Shown: positions 12,818 to 21,954, counted from the first letter of the stretch. The stretch is DNA of 23,837 bases from Porticoccus sp. (GCA_011049795.1 DRHD01000052.1:1-23837); one strand, 5' to 3'. Notes: a model not told the origin generated them from the sequence alone. Numbers and translations: made by a program.

Positions 12818-15457
12818 ATGGGCAAATCACTCGTTATTGTTGAGTCACCAGCCAAGGCTAAGACAATTAATAAGTATCTGGGCAATGACTTTATTGTTAA
12901 GTCCAGCGTCGGCCATATTCGTGACTTACCCACCGGCGGCGGTAAGACTGTAGACCCGAAAGAGCGTGCAAAAGCTGCCGCGATTACCCGAAAGTTGTCG
13001 CCTGAAGACAAGATCATACACAAAGCACGTAAAGCCAAGACCCAGCTTGTCAGCCGAATGGGTGTGGACCCTGAGAATGGTTGGAAAGCCCGTTACGAAA
13101 TTTTGCCGGGTAAAGAAAAAGTCGTTACCGAATTGAAAAAGTTGGCTAAAGATGCCGACACAATTTATCTCGCGACGGATTTGGATCGCGAGGGGGAGGC
13201 CATTGCCTGGCACCTGAGAGAGGCAATCGGTGGTGACCATAGTCGCTATAAACGAGTCGTGTTTAACGAAATCACGAAGAAGGCGATTCAAGAGGCATTT
13301 TCTCAACCCTCTGAACTTGATGATAACCGTGTTAATGCCCAGCAAGCCCGCCGCTTTCTCGATCGAGTAGTAGGCTTTATGGTGTCCCCCCTGCTTTGGA
13401 GCAAGGTGGCACGTGGTTTGTCAGCAGGGCGTGTACAGTCAGTCGCCGTGAAGTTAATTGTTGAACGTGAGCGTGAAATTAGGGCATTTGTCCCCGATGA
13501 ATACTGGACGCTGCATGCTGATTTAGAAACGGAGATTGAAGATAAAATCCGTTTCGAAGTTAAAAAACAGGCCGGCAAAAACTTTCTGCCCAAGAACAAG
13601 GCGCAGACAGATGCAGCAGTTGATGCACTGAGAACGGCTGAATATCAGGTCAGCAATCGTGAGGACAAACCTACCGGTAGCAAGCCCTCAGCGCCATTTA
13701 TTACCTCTACCCTACAGCAGGCGGCGAGCACTCGTCTGGGTTATGGGGTAAAGAAAACCATGATATCGGCCCAGCGTCTCTACGAAGCGGGCTACATCAC
13801 GTACATGCGTACAGATTCTACGAACCTGAGTGCTGAAGCGGTGGAGGTTTGTCGAGACTTTATCCAAACCCGTTACGGTGCCGATTACCTGCCGGAAAGC
13901 CCGAATGTCTACAGTAGTAAGTCAGGGGCTCAGGAAGCACACGAAGCTATTCGTCCATCCAATATTGATATTGTGCCCAGCGATCTGGTGGGCATGGAAG
14001 AGGAATCCAAAAAGCTTTACCGGTTGATTTGGCAACAATTTGTCGCCTGTCAGATGACCCCAGCACAATTTACCAGTACCACCGTGACAGTAACGGCCAG
14101 TGATTTTGAGTTGCGTGCCAAGGGGCGGATCACTCGGTTTGATGGTTATTTGAAGGTGTTACCTGCACTGGCCAAGAAAAATGATGATGTAGAACTGCCC
14201 GAAATGGCCGAGGGTGACAAGTTGGGTATGAGCGTGTTGATTCCACTACAGCACTTTACTAAGCCATCGGCTCGTTATTCAGAGGCGGCCTTGGTGAAAG
14301 AGCTTGAAAAGCGCGGTATTGGTCGTCCGTCTACCTATGCATCTATTATTTCTACGATTCAGGATAGAGGCTATGCCCGGATCGAAAATAAACGTTTTTA
14401 CGCCGAAAAAATTGGCGATATTGTCACGGGGCGTCTGACGGAGAATTTTTCTGACCTGATGGACTATGGTTTTACGGCCACCATGGAAGAATATTTGGAT
14501 GAGATTGCCGAGGGAGAGCTGGATTGGAAGGTGGTGCTGGATCGCTTCTATGCCGATTTTTCAGAAAAGCTTGCCAAGGCAGAAGCATCCGAGGGCGGGA
14601 TGCGTCCCAATGAACCCTCTCTGACGGATATTCCTTGCCCCAAGTGTGATCGTCCAATGATGATCCGCAGTGGTTCTACCGGTGTGTTCCTGGGATGTTC
14701 TGGTTATAGCCTTCCGCCGAAAGAGCGTTGTAAGGGCACTCTCAACCTTACTTCAGGCGATGAAGCCGTCAACGTGGACGAGGATGATGAAGCTGAATCT
14801 AAACAGTTGATCCACAAGCATCGTTGCAAAATTTGTAATACCGCGATGGATAGTTACCTGATTGATGAGACCCGCAAACTCCACATCTGTGGTGATAACC
14901 CGGACTGTGAGGGCTATGAGGTCGAAGCAGGAAGCTTCAAGCTTAAGGGCTATGAAGGGCCGATTATTGAGTGTGACAAATGCGCTAATGATATGCAGCT
15001 GAAGTCTGGTCGATTTGGTAAGTATTTTGGCTGTACCAATGAGGATTGTAAGAATACCCGGAAACTGTTGAGAAGTGGTCAGGCTGCACCACCCAAGATG
15101 GATCCAGTGCCGATGCCAGAACTGGCCTGTGTGAAAGTGGAAGATCACTATATTTTACGTGATGGGGCCTCGGGCTTATTTTTGGCTGCCAGTAAATTTC
15201 CGAAACACCGTGAGACACGAGCCCCGCTGGTTGCTGAGTTGTTACCCCATAAAGATGAGATTGATCCAAAATACACGTTTCTGTTCAGTGCGCCGGTAAA
15301 AGACCCTGATGGCTTAAAAACGGTTGTGCGTTATAGCCGCAAGACGGCGGAGCAGTATGTGCAGTCGGAAGCAGACGGCAAAGCAACGGGTTGGAAGGCG
15401 TTTTACAGCAATGGTAGCTGGCGTGAGACAGATGGCCGCAAAGGTAAAAAGAAGTAA
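12818..15457 (+). CDS. topA: DNA topoisomerase I (type IA, omega protein)
   Basis: An 879-residue enzyme that relaxes negative supercoils by transient cleavage of one DNA strand. The start giving [16 protein letters not shown] is chosen because all TopA proteins begin at this Toprim strand; the frame is open 35 codons further upstream without family resemblance. The Toprim metal motif DLDREGE is at 121-127. The catalytic Tyr is Tyr329 in [11 protein letters not shown]. The C-terminal region has at least three zinc-ribbon-like repeats with paired cysteines near [16 protein letters not shown] and CDKCANDM, then further topoisomerase C-terminal repeat. The following gene starts 13 bp after the stop, suggesting an operon. 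Confidence 0.97.
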   Translation: MGKSLVIVESPAKAKTINKYLGNDFIVKSSVGHIRDLPTGGGKTVDPKERAKAAAITRKLSPEDKIIHKARKAKTQLVSRMGVDPENGWKARYEILPGKEKVVTELKKLAKDADTIYLATDLDREGEAIAWHLREAIGGDHSRYKRVVFNEITKKAIQEAFSQPSELDDNRVNAQQARRFLDRVVGFMVSPLLWSKVARGLSAGRVQSVAVKLIVEREREIRAFVPDEYWTLHADLETEIEDKIRFEVKKQAGKNFLPKNKAQTDAAVDALRTAEYQVSNREDKPTGSKPSAPFITSTLQQAASTRLGYGVKKTMISAQRLYEAGYITYMRTDSTNLSAEAVEVCRDFIQTRYGADYLPESPNVYSSKSGAQEAHEAIRPSNIDIVPSDLVGMEEESKKLYRLIWQQFVACQMTPAQFTSTTVTVTASDFELRAKGRITRFDGYLKVLPALAKKNDDVELPEMAEGDKLGMSVLIPLQHFTKPSARYSEAALVKELEKRGIGRPSTYASIISTIQDRGYARIENKRFYAEKIGDIVTGRLTENFSDLMDYGFTATMEEYLDEIAEGELDWKVVLDRFYADFSEKLAKAEASEGGMRPNEPSLTDIPCPKCDRPMMIRSGSTGVFLGCSGYSLPPKERCKGTLNLTSGDEAVNVDEDDEAESKQLIHKHRCKICNTAMDSYLIDETRKLHICGDNPDCEGYEVEAGSFKLKGYEGPIIECDKCANDMQLKSGRFGKYFGCTNEDCKNTRKLLRSGQAAPPKMDPVPMPELACVKVEDHYILRDGASGLFLAASKFPKHRETRAPLVAELLPHKDEIDPKYTFLFSAPVKDPDGLKTVVRYSRKTAEQYVQSEADGKATGWKAFYSNGSWRETDGRKGKKK

Positions 15458-15469
15458 CAGGGGGGCGTT

Positions 15470-15973
15470 GTGAATACGTATCTCTCAGCTGTTAATCAAA
15501 AGCTGTGTTTCAGTAAGCTGCTGTTAGGGCAACTTCAGCCTGAGCATAACTGCACTGCCCAACTGGAAGAAGCTCTATGTGAGTCGGTGCTCTCTCAGTT
15601 GTTCTGTGCTTATCATCATTATTTACGAGAAGTAGCCACCACTTATCAGTTCAACTCGCCAGAGTCTATTTTGGTAGTGAATGATTTGGTCTCATGCCTC
15701 GCGAGTATTAACAAACATCCAGGTGAGGCGCAGGAAATGTCCAACTTGGAGGATAATCCAGATAGCTGGCTTTGTCAGATGCTGTCTGCTTATGAACAGT
15801 TGTCCGAACTACCCCAGCAGAAAGCCAAAACAGCCGAATCCAGCCCTATTGCTGTGACGCAGGTGGGTCAGCAGGATGATGCTGTTACTTTGGGAGAGAA
15901 GCAGCTCAGGCGATGGTATGAGCACTTTGAAGAGATGGTGGATCGCCATCGATCATTGATGATTGAGTGTTAG
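15470..15973 (+). CDS. DUF6586-like conserved protein downstream of topA
   Basis: This 167-residue, mostly helical soluble protein occupies the position of P. aeruginosa PA3010 after topA. The start is GTG at 15470, 13 bp after topA, with GGGGG just upstream. Features are an N-terminal helical part (YLSAVNQKLCFSKLLLGQL), a central AFCAYHHYLRE-like helix (CAYHHYLREVATTY), and a C-terminal helix LRRWYEHFEEMVDRHRS. No catalytic motif or signal peptide is visible. Family assignment rests on position and overall pattern, so it is moderate. Function is unknown; the location suggests expression with topA. Confidence 0.75.
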   Translation: MNTYLSAVNQKLCFSKLLLGQLQPEHNCTAQLEEALCESVLSQLFCAYHHYLREVATTYQFNSPESILVVNDLVSCLASINKHPGEAQEMSNLEDNPDSWLCQMLSAYEQLSELPQQKAKTAESSPIAVTQVGQQDDAVTLGEKQLRRWYEHFEEMVDRHRSLMIEC

Positions 15974-16109
15974 GCCATTTGTGCGTTATGTATTTCTGCA
16001 CTTAAAGAAGTATTCAAAGCCATAGGAAGAGAGTTCGGGGTTAATAACGGCGTGTGACCCTGTTACAATTCGGTTGTCTAATCTGTCAAATTCTCAACTG
16101 GAATAATAA

Positions 16110-16364
16110 ATGTCTCGTACTCTTTTTGAAATCGTGGTGTTGCCTAATGGTGATATTGCACTTCAGCGTGCTAACGAAAAAGATGAGCCATTAATCAGCA
16201 TTAGCTTCTCTGATGAGGTTCAGGAATTTCTACTGGATGCCAAAATGGACGTGGCAAAAGTGATGATCGATTCAGGCATTGAGTTATTCGAGCAGTTGGG
16301 CTCTGAAAGTATGTCGATGGAAGAGGGTAGCCTGGAAACAGGTAGTCCCCACGTACTGCACTAA
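16110..16364 (+). CDS. Small conserved protein (PA3009-like)
   Basis: An 84-residue acidic protein starting MSRTLFEIVVLPNGDIALQR with a predicted beta hairpin, then ISFSDEVQEFLLDAKMDVAK and MIDSGIELFEQLG as helices. It corresponds in position, size and N-terminal pattern to P. aeruginosa PA3009 between topA and lexA. GGAATAATAA precedes the ATG. A TACAAT hexamer at 16062-16067 may be the -10 of its promoter. It is convergent with lexA, 36 bp apart. Function is not known. Confidence 0.75.
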   Translation: MSRTLFEIVVLPNGDIALQRANEKDEPLISISFSDEVQEFLLDAKMDVAKVMIDSGIELFEQLGSESMSMEEGSLETGSPHVLH

Positions 16365-16400
16365 ACGCTGTTCACTTTAAATCCTATCCTCACCCTGTAG

Positions 16401-17018
16401 CTATACCGTTTGGGTGCGAATGACACCTACGCCAAGGCCTTCAATTGAGAAGTCTTGTTCGCGCAAATCGACCAAAATAGGTTCAAGTTCTTCGTTCTCT
16501 GGTAACAGCATGATTTCGTGTCGCTTACGAGTTTTCTTGAAGCGTTTTACTGTGACTTCATCTCCAATACGCGCTACAACTATCTGACCATTTTCAGCAG
16601 TTTCTGCCTTATGAACAGCCAGTAGATCTCCATCCATGATGCCTACATTTTTCATGCTCATACCGTTAACTCGCAGTAGGTAGTCAGCTTGGGGGTAAAA
16701 CATATTTGCAGCGACTTCCAAGTAATCCTCAATATTTTCCACGGCTAAAATTGGTTCTCCAGCAGCAACCCTACCGATCAGAGGAAGACCTGATTGTTCC
16801 TCGCCAAGAAGCCGGATACCACGGGAAGTACCAGAAATCATTTCGATAACACCCTTACGAGCCAAGGCTCTAAGGTGTTCTTCAGCGGCGTTGGGTGACT
16901 TAAACCCCAGCTCATTGGCAATTTCAGCTCGGGTGGGGGGGTAGCCAGTATTCTCGATATGCTGTTTGATCAGATCGTAGATTTGTTGCTGTCTAGCGGT
17001 GAGCGCTGCTGTGGCCAT
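16401..17018 (-). CDS. lexA: LexA repressor (SOS regulator, S24 self-cleaving protease)
   Basis: The 205-residue repressor has a winged helix-turn-helix at 1-70 ([36 protein letters not shown]) and a C-terminal S24 domain. The self-cleavage site is Ala86-Gly87 (RVAAGEP), and the catalytic pair is Ser121 (NGMSMKNVG) and Lys158 (VTVKRF). RecA filaments trigger cleavage after DNA damage. I prefer the start [10 protein letters not shown], because its length fits the family and GGGG lies 6 nt upstream. An ATG four codons earlier (17030) has no purine-rich site. Two LexA boxes upstream indicate autorepression. Pseudomonas has sulA beside lexA; no such gene is recognisable here. Confidence 0.97.
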   Translation of the reverse strand: MATAALTARQQQIYDLIKQHIENTGYPPTRAEIANELGFKSPNAAEEHLRALARKGVIEMISGTSRGIRLLGEEQSGLPLIGRVAAGEPILAVENIEDYLEVAANMFYPQADYLLRVNGMSMKNVGIMDGDLLAVHKAETAENGQIVVARIGDEVTVKRFKKTRKRHEIMLLPENEELEPILVDLREQDFSIEGLGVGVIRTQTV

Positions 17019-17349
17019 GGTGTACCCCATTGAATTGAATGATGACTATTTTTAATGAGTCGCTTTTGGCTGGAGCCACAAATAATCTGTGCAAAGCAAC
17101 AACTGTAAATAAATATAGCCTGTATCAAAATACAGTATATGGGGAAATTACAGTATTTGCCAAAGGTTTTTTAAAGGGTATCTAGATAGTGAACCACAGG
17201 GAACAGACTACACTTAAGTGTCTGTTTATAAGATTAAAATATGCTCGATGTGGTCAGAGAAACAACTACAAAAGTTTTAGTTAGTGATACGGTAGCAAGT
17301 GCTATGGTAGTACTCACAGGCATAAAATAGCGGTAAGTAAGGAGGTTGT
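17019..17349. other. Intergenic region between lexA and the LOG-family gene
   Basis: This 331-bp divergent region holds the two LexA boxes (17103-17135) and a near-palindrome ACAGACTACACTTAAGTGTCTGT at 17203-17225 (CACTTAAGTG core flanked by ACAGA/TCTGT). A weak promoter-like pair is also present (TTGCCA at 17157-17162, TATCTA 16 bp downstream). The LOG gene's ribosome-binding site GGAGG is at 17341-17345. No coding or RNA gene was recognised. Confidence 0.55.
17103..17135 (-). promoter_or_regulatory. Two LexA boxes in the lexA promoter region
   Basis: CTGTATCAAAATACAG (17120-17135) is a perfect CTGT-N8-ACAG operator. CTGTAAATAAATATAG (17103-17118) is a second site with one change in the right half. 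Two adjacent boxes 85-117 bp upstream of lexA fit autoregulation as in E. coli. Confidence 0.85.
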
Positions 17350-18006
17350 ATGGACGAAGCCAAAATTCCTGAGGCATGGCGTGTATTACGTATCCAGTCA
17401 GAGTTGGTGGCCGGTATAGAGTACCTCGCTAAACTGGGGGGTGCTGTCACTGTGTTTGGGGGCGCTCGGTTTAAAGCGGGCTCTGAATTTTATGAAGAAG
17501 CCCATAAACTCGGTGCTATTTTGGGAGAGGCCGGCGTTCCGGTTATTACCGGTGGAGGCCCCGGAATTATGGAGGGCGCAAACAAAGGCTGCTTTGCCAG
17601 TTCATCCGCCTCTGTCGGGCTGAATATTTCATTGCCAACCGAGCAGGAGCCTAATCCTTATCTAGATACGTCTCTTGAGTTTCGTTACTTTTTTGTTCGC
17701 AAGTTTATGTTTGTGAAGCACGCCGTGGGGTTTGTTATTTTTCCAGGTGGATATGGCACCATGGATGAGTTATTTGAGGCCTTAACACTCGTGCAAACAG
17801 GTAAAGTAAGACCATTTCCTATTATTTTGCTGGGGGCTGAGTATTGGCAGGGGTTGGTTGATTGGATGCGGAAAACAATGTTGGTTAATGGGTGTATTGC
17901 GGAGAGAGAATTACACTTGTTTACTATCGTTGATGATGCAGAGGCAGCGGCAAAAATTATTCTACAACACGCACGTATGCTACAGGCTCAGGAAATTGCT
18001 GAGTAG
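17350..18006 (+). CDS. LOG-family protein (putative nucleotide 5'-monophosphate phosphoribohydrolase)
   Basis: This 218-residue Rossmann-like protein has the two diagnostic motifs of the LOG family, formerly annotated as lysine decarboxylase: TGGGPGIMEGANKG (about 67-80) and PGGYGTMDE (132-140). Such enzymes cleave N6-modified AMP to free base and ribose 5-phosphate. In bacteria they belong to nucleotide clean-up or cytokinin-like metabolism. The Arg in FRYFFVRKFMF and Glu140 are the expected active-site residues. GGAGG 4 nt before the ATG is strong. The gene is convergent with the DUF6763-like gene 37 bp downstream. The substrate is not determined by sequence. Confidence 0.9.
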   Translation: MDEAKIPEAWRVLRIQSELVAGIEYLAKLGGAVTVFGGARFKAGSEFYEEAHKLGAILGEAGVPVITGGGPGIMEGANKGCFASSSASVGLNISLPTEQEPNPYLDTSLEFRYFFVRKFMFVKHAVGFVIFPGGYGTMDELFEALTLVQTGKVRPFPIILLGAEYWQGLVDWMRKTMLVNGCIAERELHLFTIVDDAEAAAKIILQHARMLQAQEIAE

Positions 18007-18043
18007 TGGGCTAGCGGTAGTGTCAGTGCCTCAATTTCTCTGC

Positions 18044-18361
18044 TTAGAAGTCGTCTAATCCGTAAATGGTGTCAGAGTCTAAATCTGCGAGAGGGTCATT
18101 GAAATTCTCTGGTACAATGACGTCATCAGCCATTGAGCTGTCTTCGCGGCTTAATTCATAGGCAGCCCGCCAGTCTTCCGGCGGCTTAGCTGAGAGCAGA
18201 AGCATTTGCTGCCAAGTCTCCAGATCAAGTTCACTGACTTCACCATCCAGATATTGGATTTCTATGGCACCCGCATGTTCATCCACGGCGACCACCTCAA
18301 AGAGTTGGTCTTCGGCAGCGTCCTGATACCAGGCACCGATGACGGGGACTTGTGAAGCCAT
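18044..18361 (-). CDS. DUF6763-like small acidic protein
   Basis: The 105-residue protein starts MASQVPVIGAWYQDAAEDQL, with GGAGG about 8 nt upstream; an in-frame ATG at 18421 lacks such support. VIGAWYQD, FEVVAVDEHAGAIEIQYLDG and EVSELDLETWQQM look like a small beta-barrel, and PPEDWRAAYELSRED is followed by an acidic tail ending IYGLDDF. It resembles a family of uncharacterised proteins in Pseudomonas and relatives (DUF6763, moderate confidence). No catalytic motif is seen. It lies alone between convergent LOG and divergent nagZ. Confidence 0.75.
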   Translation of the reverse strand: MASQVPVIGAWYQDAAEDQLFEVVAVDEHAGAIEIQYLDGEVSELDLETWQQMLLLSAKPPEDWRAAYELSREDSSMADDVIVPENFNDPLADLDSDTIYGLDDF

Positions 18362-18622
18362 GATTCTTTCCTCCTTATTATCCTGAGTCTTCAACCTAGC
18401 ACCATTCCATAGGCGACGCACCCGATACCCAGGCTGTTTACGAGGTGGGGAAGTTGTTCATATGAGGTGTCCAGCTAAGAAGATATATGAGGAATGGCAG
18501 CTAACTTCCTTTATTCAAATGAGTTTATTTTCTACAGGTTGATTAAGGCGCTAGTGGCTAAGATCTAGATGACATAAAGGATTGTGTTGTACATGAAAAA
18601 TTTGTCTAATTTTTGTAAGTAG

Positions 18623-18651
18623 TTGACAAGCCTTCTTTGCCTTCTTATGTT
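18623..18651 (+). promoter_or_regulatory. Sigma70-type promoter of nagZ
   Basis: A perfect -35 TTGACA (18623-18628) lies 17 bp from a -10-like TATGTT (18646-18651). Transcription would begin near 18658, leaving about 8 nt before the first ATG (18666) or about 23 nt before the preferred ATG (18681). The rest of the 18362-18680 interval shows no further gene. Confidence 0.7.
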
Positions 18652-18680
18652 GCGCCTCCAACCTGATGAGATTTGATGCC

Positions 18681-19745
18681 ATGACACTCGGTCCACTGAT
18701 GCTCGACCTGGAAGGGTTGACACTGACAACTGAAGAAACAGAGTTAGTCCAAAATCCTTGGGTAGGTGGCGTGATCTTTTTTGCCCGTAATTTTGAACAT
18801 CGTGAGCAAATTATGGGTTTAGTGGCTGAAATTAGAGCTATTCGACCAGAACTTTTGCTTTGTGTAGATCAGGAAGGTGGCCGAGTACAGCGTTTTAAAG
18901 AGGGGTTTACCCGAATTCCTCCGATGCAAGTGCTTGGTGACCAAATGTGTGAGAGCGTAGCGAGGGGTGTGGACAGTGGGGGTGCAGAAAATGAGGGCGC
19001 AGAAAATGCCGAAGCTTTTCTGCAGGATGTTGGTTGGCTGATGGCATCGGAACTGCTGGCCTGTGGCCTGGACTTTAGTTTTGCTCCCGTGTTGGATGTG
19101 GATCGTGTTCAGTGTGAAGTCATTGCTAATCGGTCTTTCTCTAATGATCCTGAGGCTGTCATCTTCTCTGCCAGAGCCTTTATCAAGGGTATGCATGAGG
19201 CCGGGATGGCGACGACGGGTAAACACTTCCCGGGTCATGGTGGTGTGAGGGCAGACAGTCATCTTGAAACACCCTATGACGACCGTTCTCTTGAGACGTT
19301 ACAAGGGCGGGATTTGCTTCCTTTTGTTGATCTGGCGAAGGAGCTGGATGCGGTGATGCCTGCCCATATTGTATTTCCCTCCATCGATGAAGACGCTGTG
19401 GGTTTTTCACGCTATTGGCTACAGGAAATCCTCCGTGGCGAGCTACAATTTGAAGGGGTGATTTTCAGCGATGACCTCTCCATGAAGGGGGCAGATGTGG
19501 CGGGTAGTTACGCGGATAAAGCTCGCTGTGCCCTCCTGGCAGGCTGTGATATGGTGCTGGTGTGCAACCATCGTCAAGGTGCATTGGAGGTGTTGGATTA
19601 TCTGAAAAATAGTGGGGTTGTACCCTCATCCCGGTTATCTACAATGTCGGCAAGGCAATCATTGAACTGGGAGAGTTTGATCAGTACCGAACGCTGGTTG
19701 GCTACCTCCTCAGCATTGCTGGCGCTTCAAACTTCTTGTCTATAA
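18681..19745 (+). CDS. nagZ: Beta-N-acetylhexosaminidase NagZ (GH3), peptidoglycan recycling
   Basis: NagZ removes GlcNAc from GlcNAc-anhydroMurNAc peptides in the cytoplasm and so shapes AmpC-inducing signals. The start MTLGPLMLDLEG is chosen (354 residues) because it aligns with the family N-terminus and leaves room for the promoter; an ATG 15 nt upstream at 18666 is the alternative. GH3 motifs are VDQEGGRVQRF (62-72), KHFPGHG (181-187) with DSH (192-194) carrying the acid/base His, and FSDDLSMKGA with the nucleophile Asp264. Residues 101-110 (GAENEGAENA) come from a 15-nt tandem duplication not expected in NagZ. It begins a plus-strand cluster with the mscS-like and phosphorylase genes. 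Confidence 0.95.
   Translation: MTLGPLMLDLEGLTLTTEETELVQNPWVGGVIFFARNFEHREQIMGLVAEIRAIRPELLLCVDQEGGRVQRFKEGFTRIPPMQVLGDQMCESVARGVDSGGAENEGAENAEAFLQDVGWLMASELLACGLDFSFAPVLDVDRVQCEVIANRSFSNDPEAVIFSARAFIKGMHEAGMATTGKHFPGHGGVRADSHLETPYDDRSLETLQGRDLLPFVDLAKELDAVMPAHIVFPSIDEDAVGFSRYWLQEILRGELQFEGVIFSDDLSMKGADVAGSYADKARCALLAGCDMVLVCNHRQGALEVLDYLKNSGVVPSSRLSTMSARQSLNWESLISTERWLATSSALLALQTSCL
18981..19010 (+). repeat. 15-nt tandem duplication inside nagZ
   Basis: GGTGCAGAAAATGAG is followed by GGCGCAGAAAATGCC, two 15-nt units differing at three positions, in frame and encoding GAENE-GAENA. The insert lies in a loop before the helix EAFLQDVGWLMASEL. Confidence 0.75.
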
Positions 19746-19769
19746 ATATCGCAAAAGGAAAAGGTCCCT

Positions 19770-20894
19770 ATGCAACTTCTGGAAAATTGGCTAGTAAAAA
19801 TTACGGGTGCACAGTACCTGTGGATGGTCGAAATTTTTCTGATTGTCTTTGTCGCTATGATGCTCGGTTATTTTGTTAATAAGTTGATCAATTATCTGGA
19901 GGCCCATGCTTCGCGTACCAGTACAGTTTGGGATGATGCCTTGATCGAAGCATTCCGCCGCCCAGCGGTATGGGGCATCTGGATTCTAGGGGTCAATATG
20001 GCTGCTGCGGTGGCCGCCAGAGTCGCTGAATCAGGATGGTATGAGTTGATTGAGCCGATTAACCGGGTCGCTGTAATTTTCCTGGGCGCCCTGTTTCTGG
20101 TAAACCTTATTACGCGTGCTGAGCGTAATCTGGTTCATCCTGACTATATGGATGAGCCTCTGGACGAAACCACCGTCAGGGCGATTGGCAAACTACTGCG
20201 TGCTTCTATCATTATCACTGCCATCCTGATAGCGATGCAGGTGTTTGGCTACAGTATTTCCGGGTTGCTTGCTTTTGGTGGTATTGGTGGCTTGGCTGTG
20301 GGTTTTGCGGCGAAAGATTTATTGGCGAATTTCTTTGGTGGTTTGATGCTGTATTGGGATCAGCCCTTCAAGGTAGGTGACTGGGTTCGTTCGCCTGATC
20401 AAGAAATTGAGGGTACCGTGGAAGATGTGGGTTGGCGTCTTACCCGTATTCGTACCTTCGATAAGCGCCCGCTCTATATTCCAAATTCTATTTTTAACAG
20501 TATTTCAGTAGAAAACCCCTCGCGAATGTCCAATCGCCGCATCTACGAAACCATAGGTATTCGTTATGATGATATTGGAAAAATGGAAGTCATCGTAGAC
20601 GATGTGCGGCGGATGCTACGCGAGCACCCTGAAATCGATCAGAGCCAGACATTGATCGTTAATTTCAATACGTTTTCGGCCTCCTCACTGGATTTCTTTA
20701 TTTACACGTTTACCAAGACCACTGAATGGGTCAAGTTCCATGCAATCAAACAGGATGTTCTATTAAAAGTGAGCCAGGTGATTGCCCGTCATGAGGCTGA
20801 GATTGCCTTTCCTACTTCTACGGTACACCTTCCTGATCAAATACATTTAGCTCAGATAGATAATAGCCCTCAGCCTATTTCAGCGGCGCCTTAA
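19770..20894 (+). CDS. MscS-family mechanosensitive channel
   Basis: The 374-residue inner-membrane protein has hydrophobic segments at about 17-38, 66-86, 105-121 and 145-165. These precede the pore helix and MscS domain: LLAFGGIGGLAVGFAAKDLL (about 169-188), FGGLMLYWDQPFKVGDWV, then GTVEDVGWRLTRIRTFDKR and PLYIPNSIF. The Gly/Ala-packed helix is the TM3 pore lining. A longer membrane part than E. coli MscS suggests a YnaI/MscM-like type. It releases solutes under hypo-osmotic membrane tension. It follows nagZ by 24 bp. Its stop overlaps the next start (TAATGAAG), so it is coupled to the phosphorylase gene. Confidence 0.93.
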   Translation: MQLLENWLVKITGAQYLWMVEIFLIVFVAMMLGYFVNKLINYLEAHASRTSTVWDDALIEAFRRPAVWGIWILGVNMAAAVAARVAESGWYELIEPINRVAVIFLGALFLVNLITRAERNLVHPDYMDEPLDETTVRAIGKLLRASIIITAILIAMQVFGYSISGLLAFGGIGGLAVGFAAKDLLANFFGGLMLYWDQPFKVGDWVRSPDQEIEGTVEDVGWRLTRIRTFDKRPLYIPNSIFNSISVENPSRMSNRRIYETIGIRYDDIGKMEVIVDDVRRMLREHPEIDQSQTLIVNFNTFSASSLDFFIYTFTKTTEWVKFHAIKQDVLLKVSQVIARHEAEIAFPTSTVHLPDQIHLAQIDNSPQPISAAP

Positions 20895-21664
20895 TGAAGG
20901 TAGGCATTATTGGTGGTAGTGGTTTTGACGATTTTGGTGAGCTGAATGTTCGGGATCGATTGACACCCACGACAATCTGGGGAGAACCTTCTTCACCCTT
21001 GATTTGTGGTGCGTTTGGAAATACAGAGGTGGTGTTTATTGCCCGCCATGGAGAAACACATGGCATTCCACCCCACCGAGTTAATTATCGAGCCAATATT
21101 GCCGCGCTGAAAGACCAGCAAGTATCTGCTATCTATGCGGTGAATGTTGTCGGTGGTATTAATAGGGAAATGTGCCCTGGGGATGTGGTGATACCGGATC
21201 AAATCATCGACTACACCTGGGGGAGGGAGCACACCTATTCAGAAGGTCCTAGCTCAGAAGGTCCTAGCTCAGATAGCCCCAGTGTTCCGTTACAGCATGT
21301 GGACTTTACCAACCCCTATGACACTACCTTAAAAGACAAATTGCTACAGCAGGCTATTCCCTTGGGGTTACACGTGCATGCGGGTGGTGTGTATGGTGCT
21401 ACTCAAGGGCCCAGGCTTGAAACAGCTGCTGAAATTGCCCGGATGGAGAGAGATGGCTGTGACATTGTGGGTATGACTGGAATGCCAGAGGCAGCACTGG
21501 CCCGTGAGCTGGGCATTCCCTATGCTTGTCTAGCGTTGGTTGTTAATTTGGCAGCAGGTCTGGGTGATGGTGATATTTCTATGGACCAGATACAACAGAC
21601 GATTGATTCACGTATGACTGATATTCGTCGATTATTGGTCGCTGTGGCAAAAAATACCGAATAG
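20894..21664 (+). CDS. S-methyl-5'-thioinosine phosphorylase (MTAP/PNP family)
   Basis: A 256-residue PNP superfamily enzyme occupying the place of P. aeruginosa PA3004. MKVGIIGGSGFDDF carries the phosphate-binding GGSG, RHGETHGIPPHRVNYRANIA the substrate-binding region, and GGVYGATQGPRLET the ribose site. The base-recognition segment reads LVVNLAAG where human MTAP has MATDYDCW, with Asn in place of the purine-binding Asp. That suits a 6-oxopurine such as methylthioinosine. Deamination of methylthioadenosine followed by this enzyme would salvage MTA. Residues 116-130 (SEGPSSEGPSSDSPS) are a tandem-repeat insert. The start overlaps the mscS-like stop. Confidence 0.9.
   Translation: MKVGIIGGSGFDDFGELNVRDRLTPTTIWGEPSSPLICGAFGNTEVVFIARHGETHGIPPHRVNYRANIAALKDQQVSAIYAVNVVGGINREMCPGDVVIPDQIIDYTWGREHTYSEGPSSEGPSSDSPSVPLQHVDFTNPYDTTLKDKLLQQAIPLGLHVHAGGVYGATQGPRLETAAEIARMERDGCDIVGMTGMPEAALARELGIPYACLALVVNLAAGLGDGDISMDQIQQTIDSRMTDIRRLLVAVAKNTE
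21239..21283 (+). repeat. 15-nt tandem repeats inside the phosphorylase gene
   Basis: TCAGAAGGTCCTAGC occurs twice without change (21239-21253, 21254-21268), followed by a diverged third unit (21269-21283). In frame this gives SEGPS, SEGPS, SDSPS, after the GREHTY motif. Confidence 0.85.
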
Positions 21665-21696
21665 GTTCAACTTATGGGAACGGTGAGCGGTATTGT

Positions 21697-21954
21697 ATGG
21701 GATGTGTAAGCCGTACTATTTTGGCTCTGTGTTGCCTCATCGGTGTGGTGTCAGGTGCATCAGCAACTGTGTACAAATGTGTAGATGCTCAAGGTAATAC
21801 TACATTTAGTGACAGACCCTGCTCACCTTCTGCGGAGGTTGTTTATAAAGGGGGTCATGACAGTACTGAGAAGAAAAAATCTAATGCTGCCCCAAAGAAA
21901 ACCAAGGGTGCTTGGGGCGGGTATCTGGGACGTGCCAGAAAAGTAGGTGAATAG
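21697..21954 (+). CDS. Exported DUF4124-domain protein
   Basis: The 85-residue protein has a signal peptide (about 1-23, ILALCCLIGVVSGASA) and then the DUF4124 core VYKCVDAQGNTTFSDRPC, in which two cysteines probably form a disulfide in the periplasm. The C-terminal half is a short Lys-rich, low-complexity tail (EKKKSNAAPKKTKGAWGG). DUF4124 proteins are common in gammaproteobacteria and uncharacterised. The gene starts 32 bp after the phosphorylase gene and may belong to the same transcript. Its stop is 14 bp before the MITE-like element. Confidence 0.85.
   Translation: MGCVSRTILALCCLIGVVSGASATVYKCVDAQGNTTFSDRPCSPSAEVVYKGGHDSTEKKKSNAAPKKTKGAWGGYLGRARKVGE

Noticed and set aside
17203..17225. 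Near-palindrome ACAGACTACACTTAAGTGTCTGT as a LexA box or attachment site
   Set aside because: The half-sites are in the opposite order (ACAG…CTGT) and spacing does not fit LexA; no repeat partner was seen.
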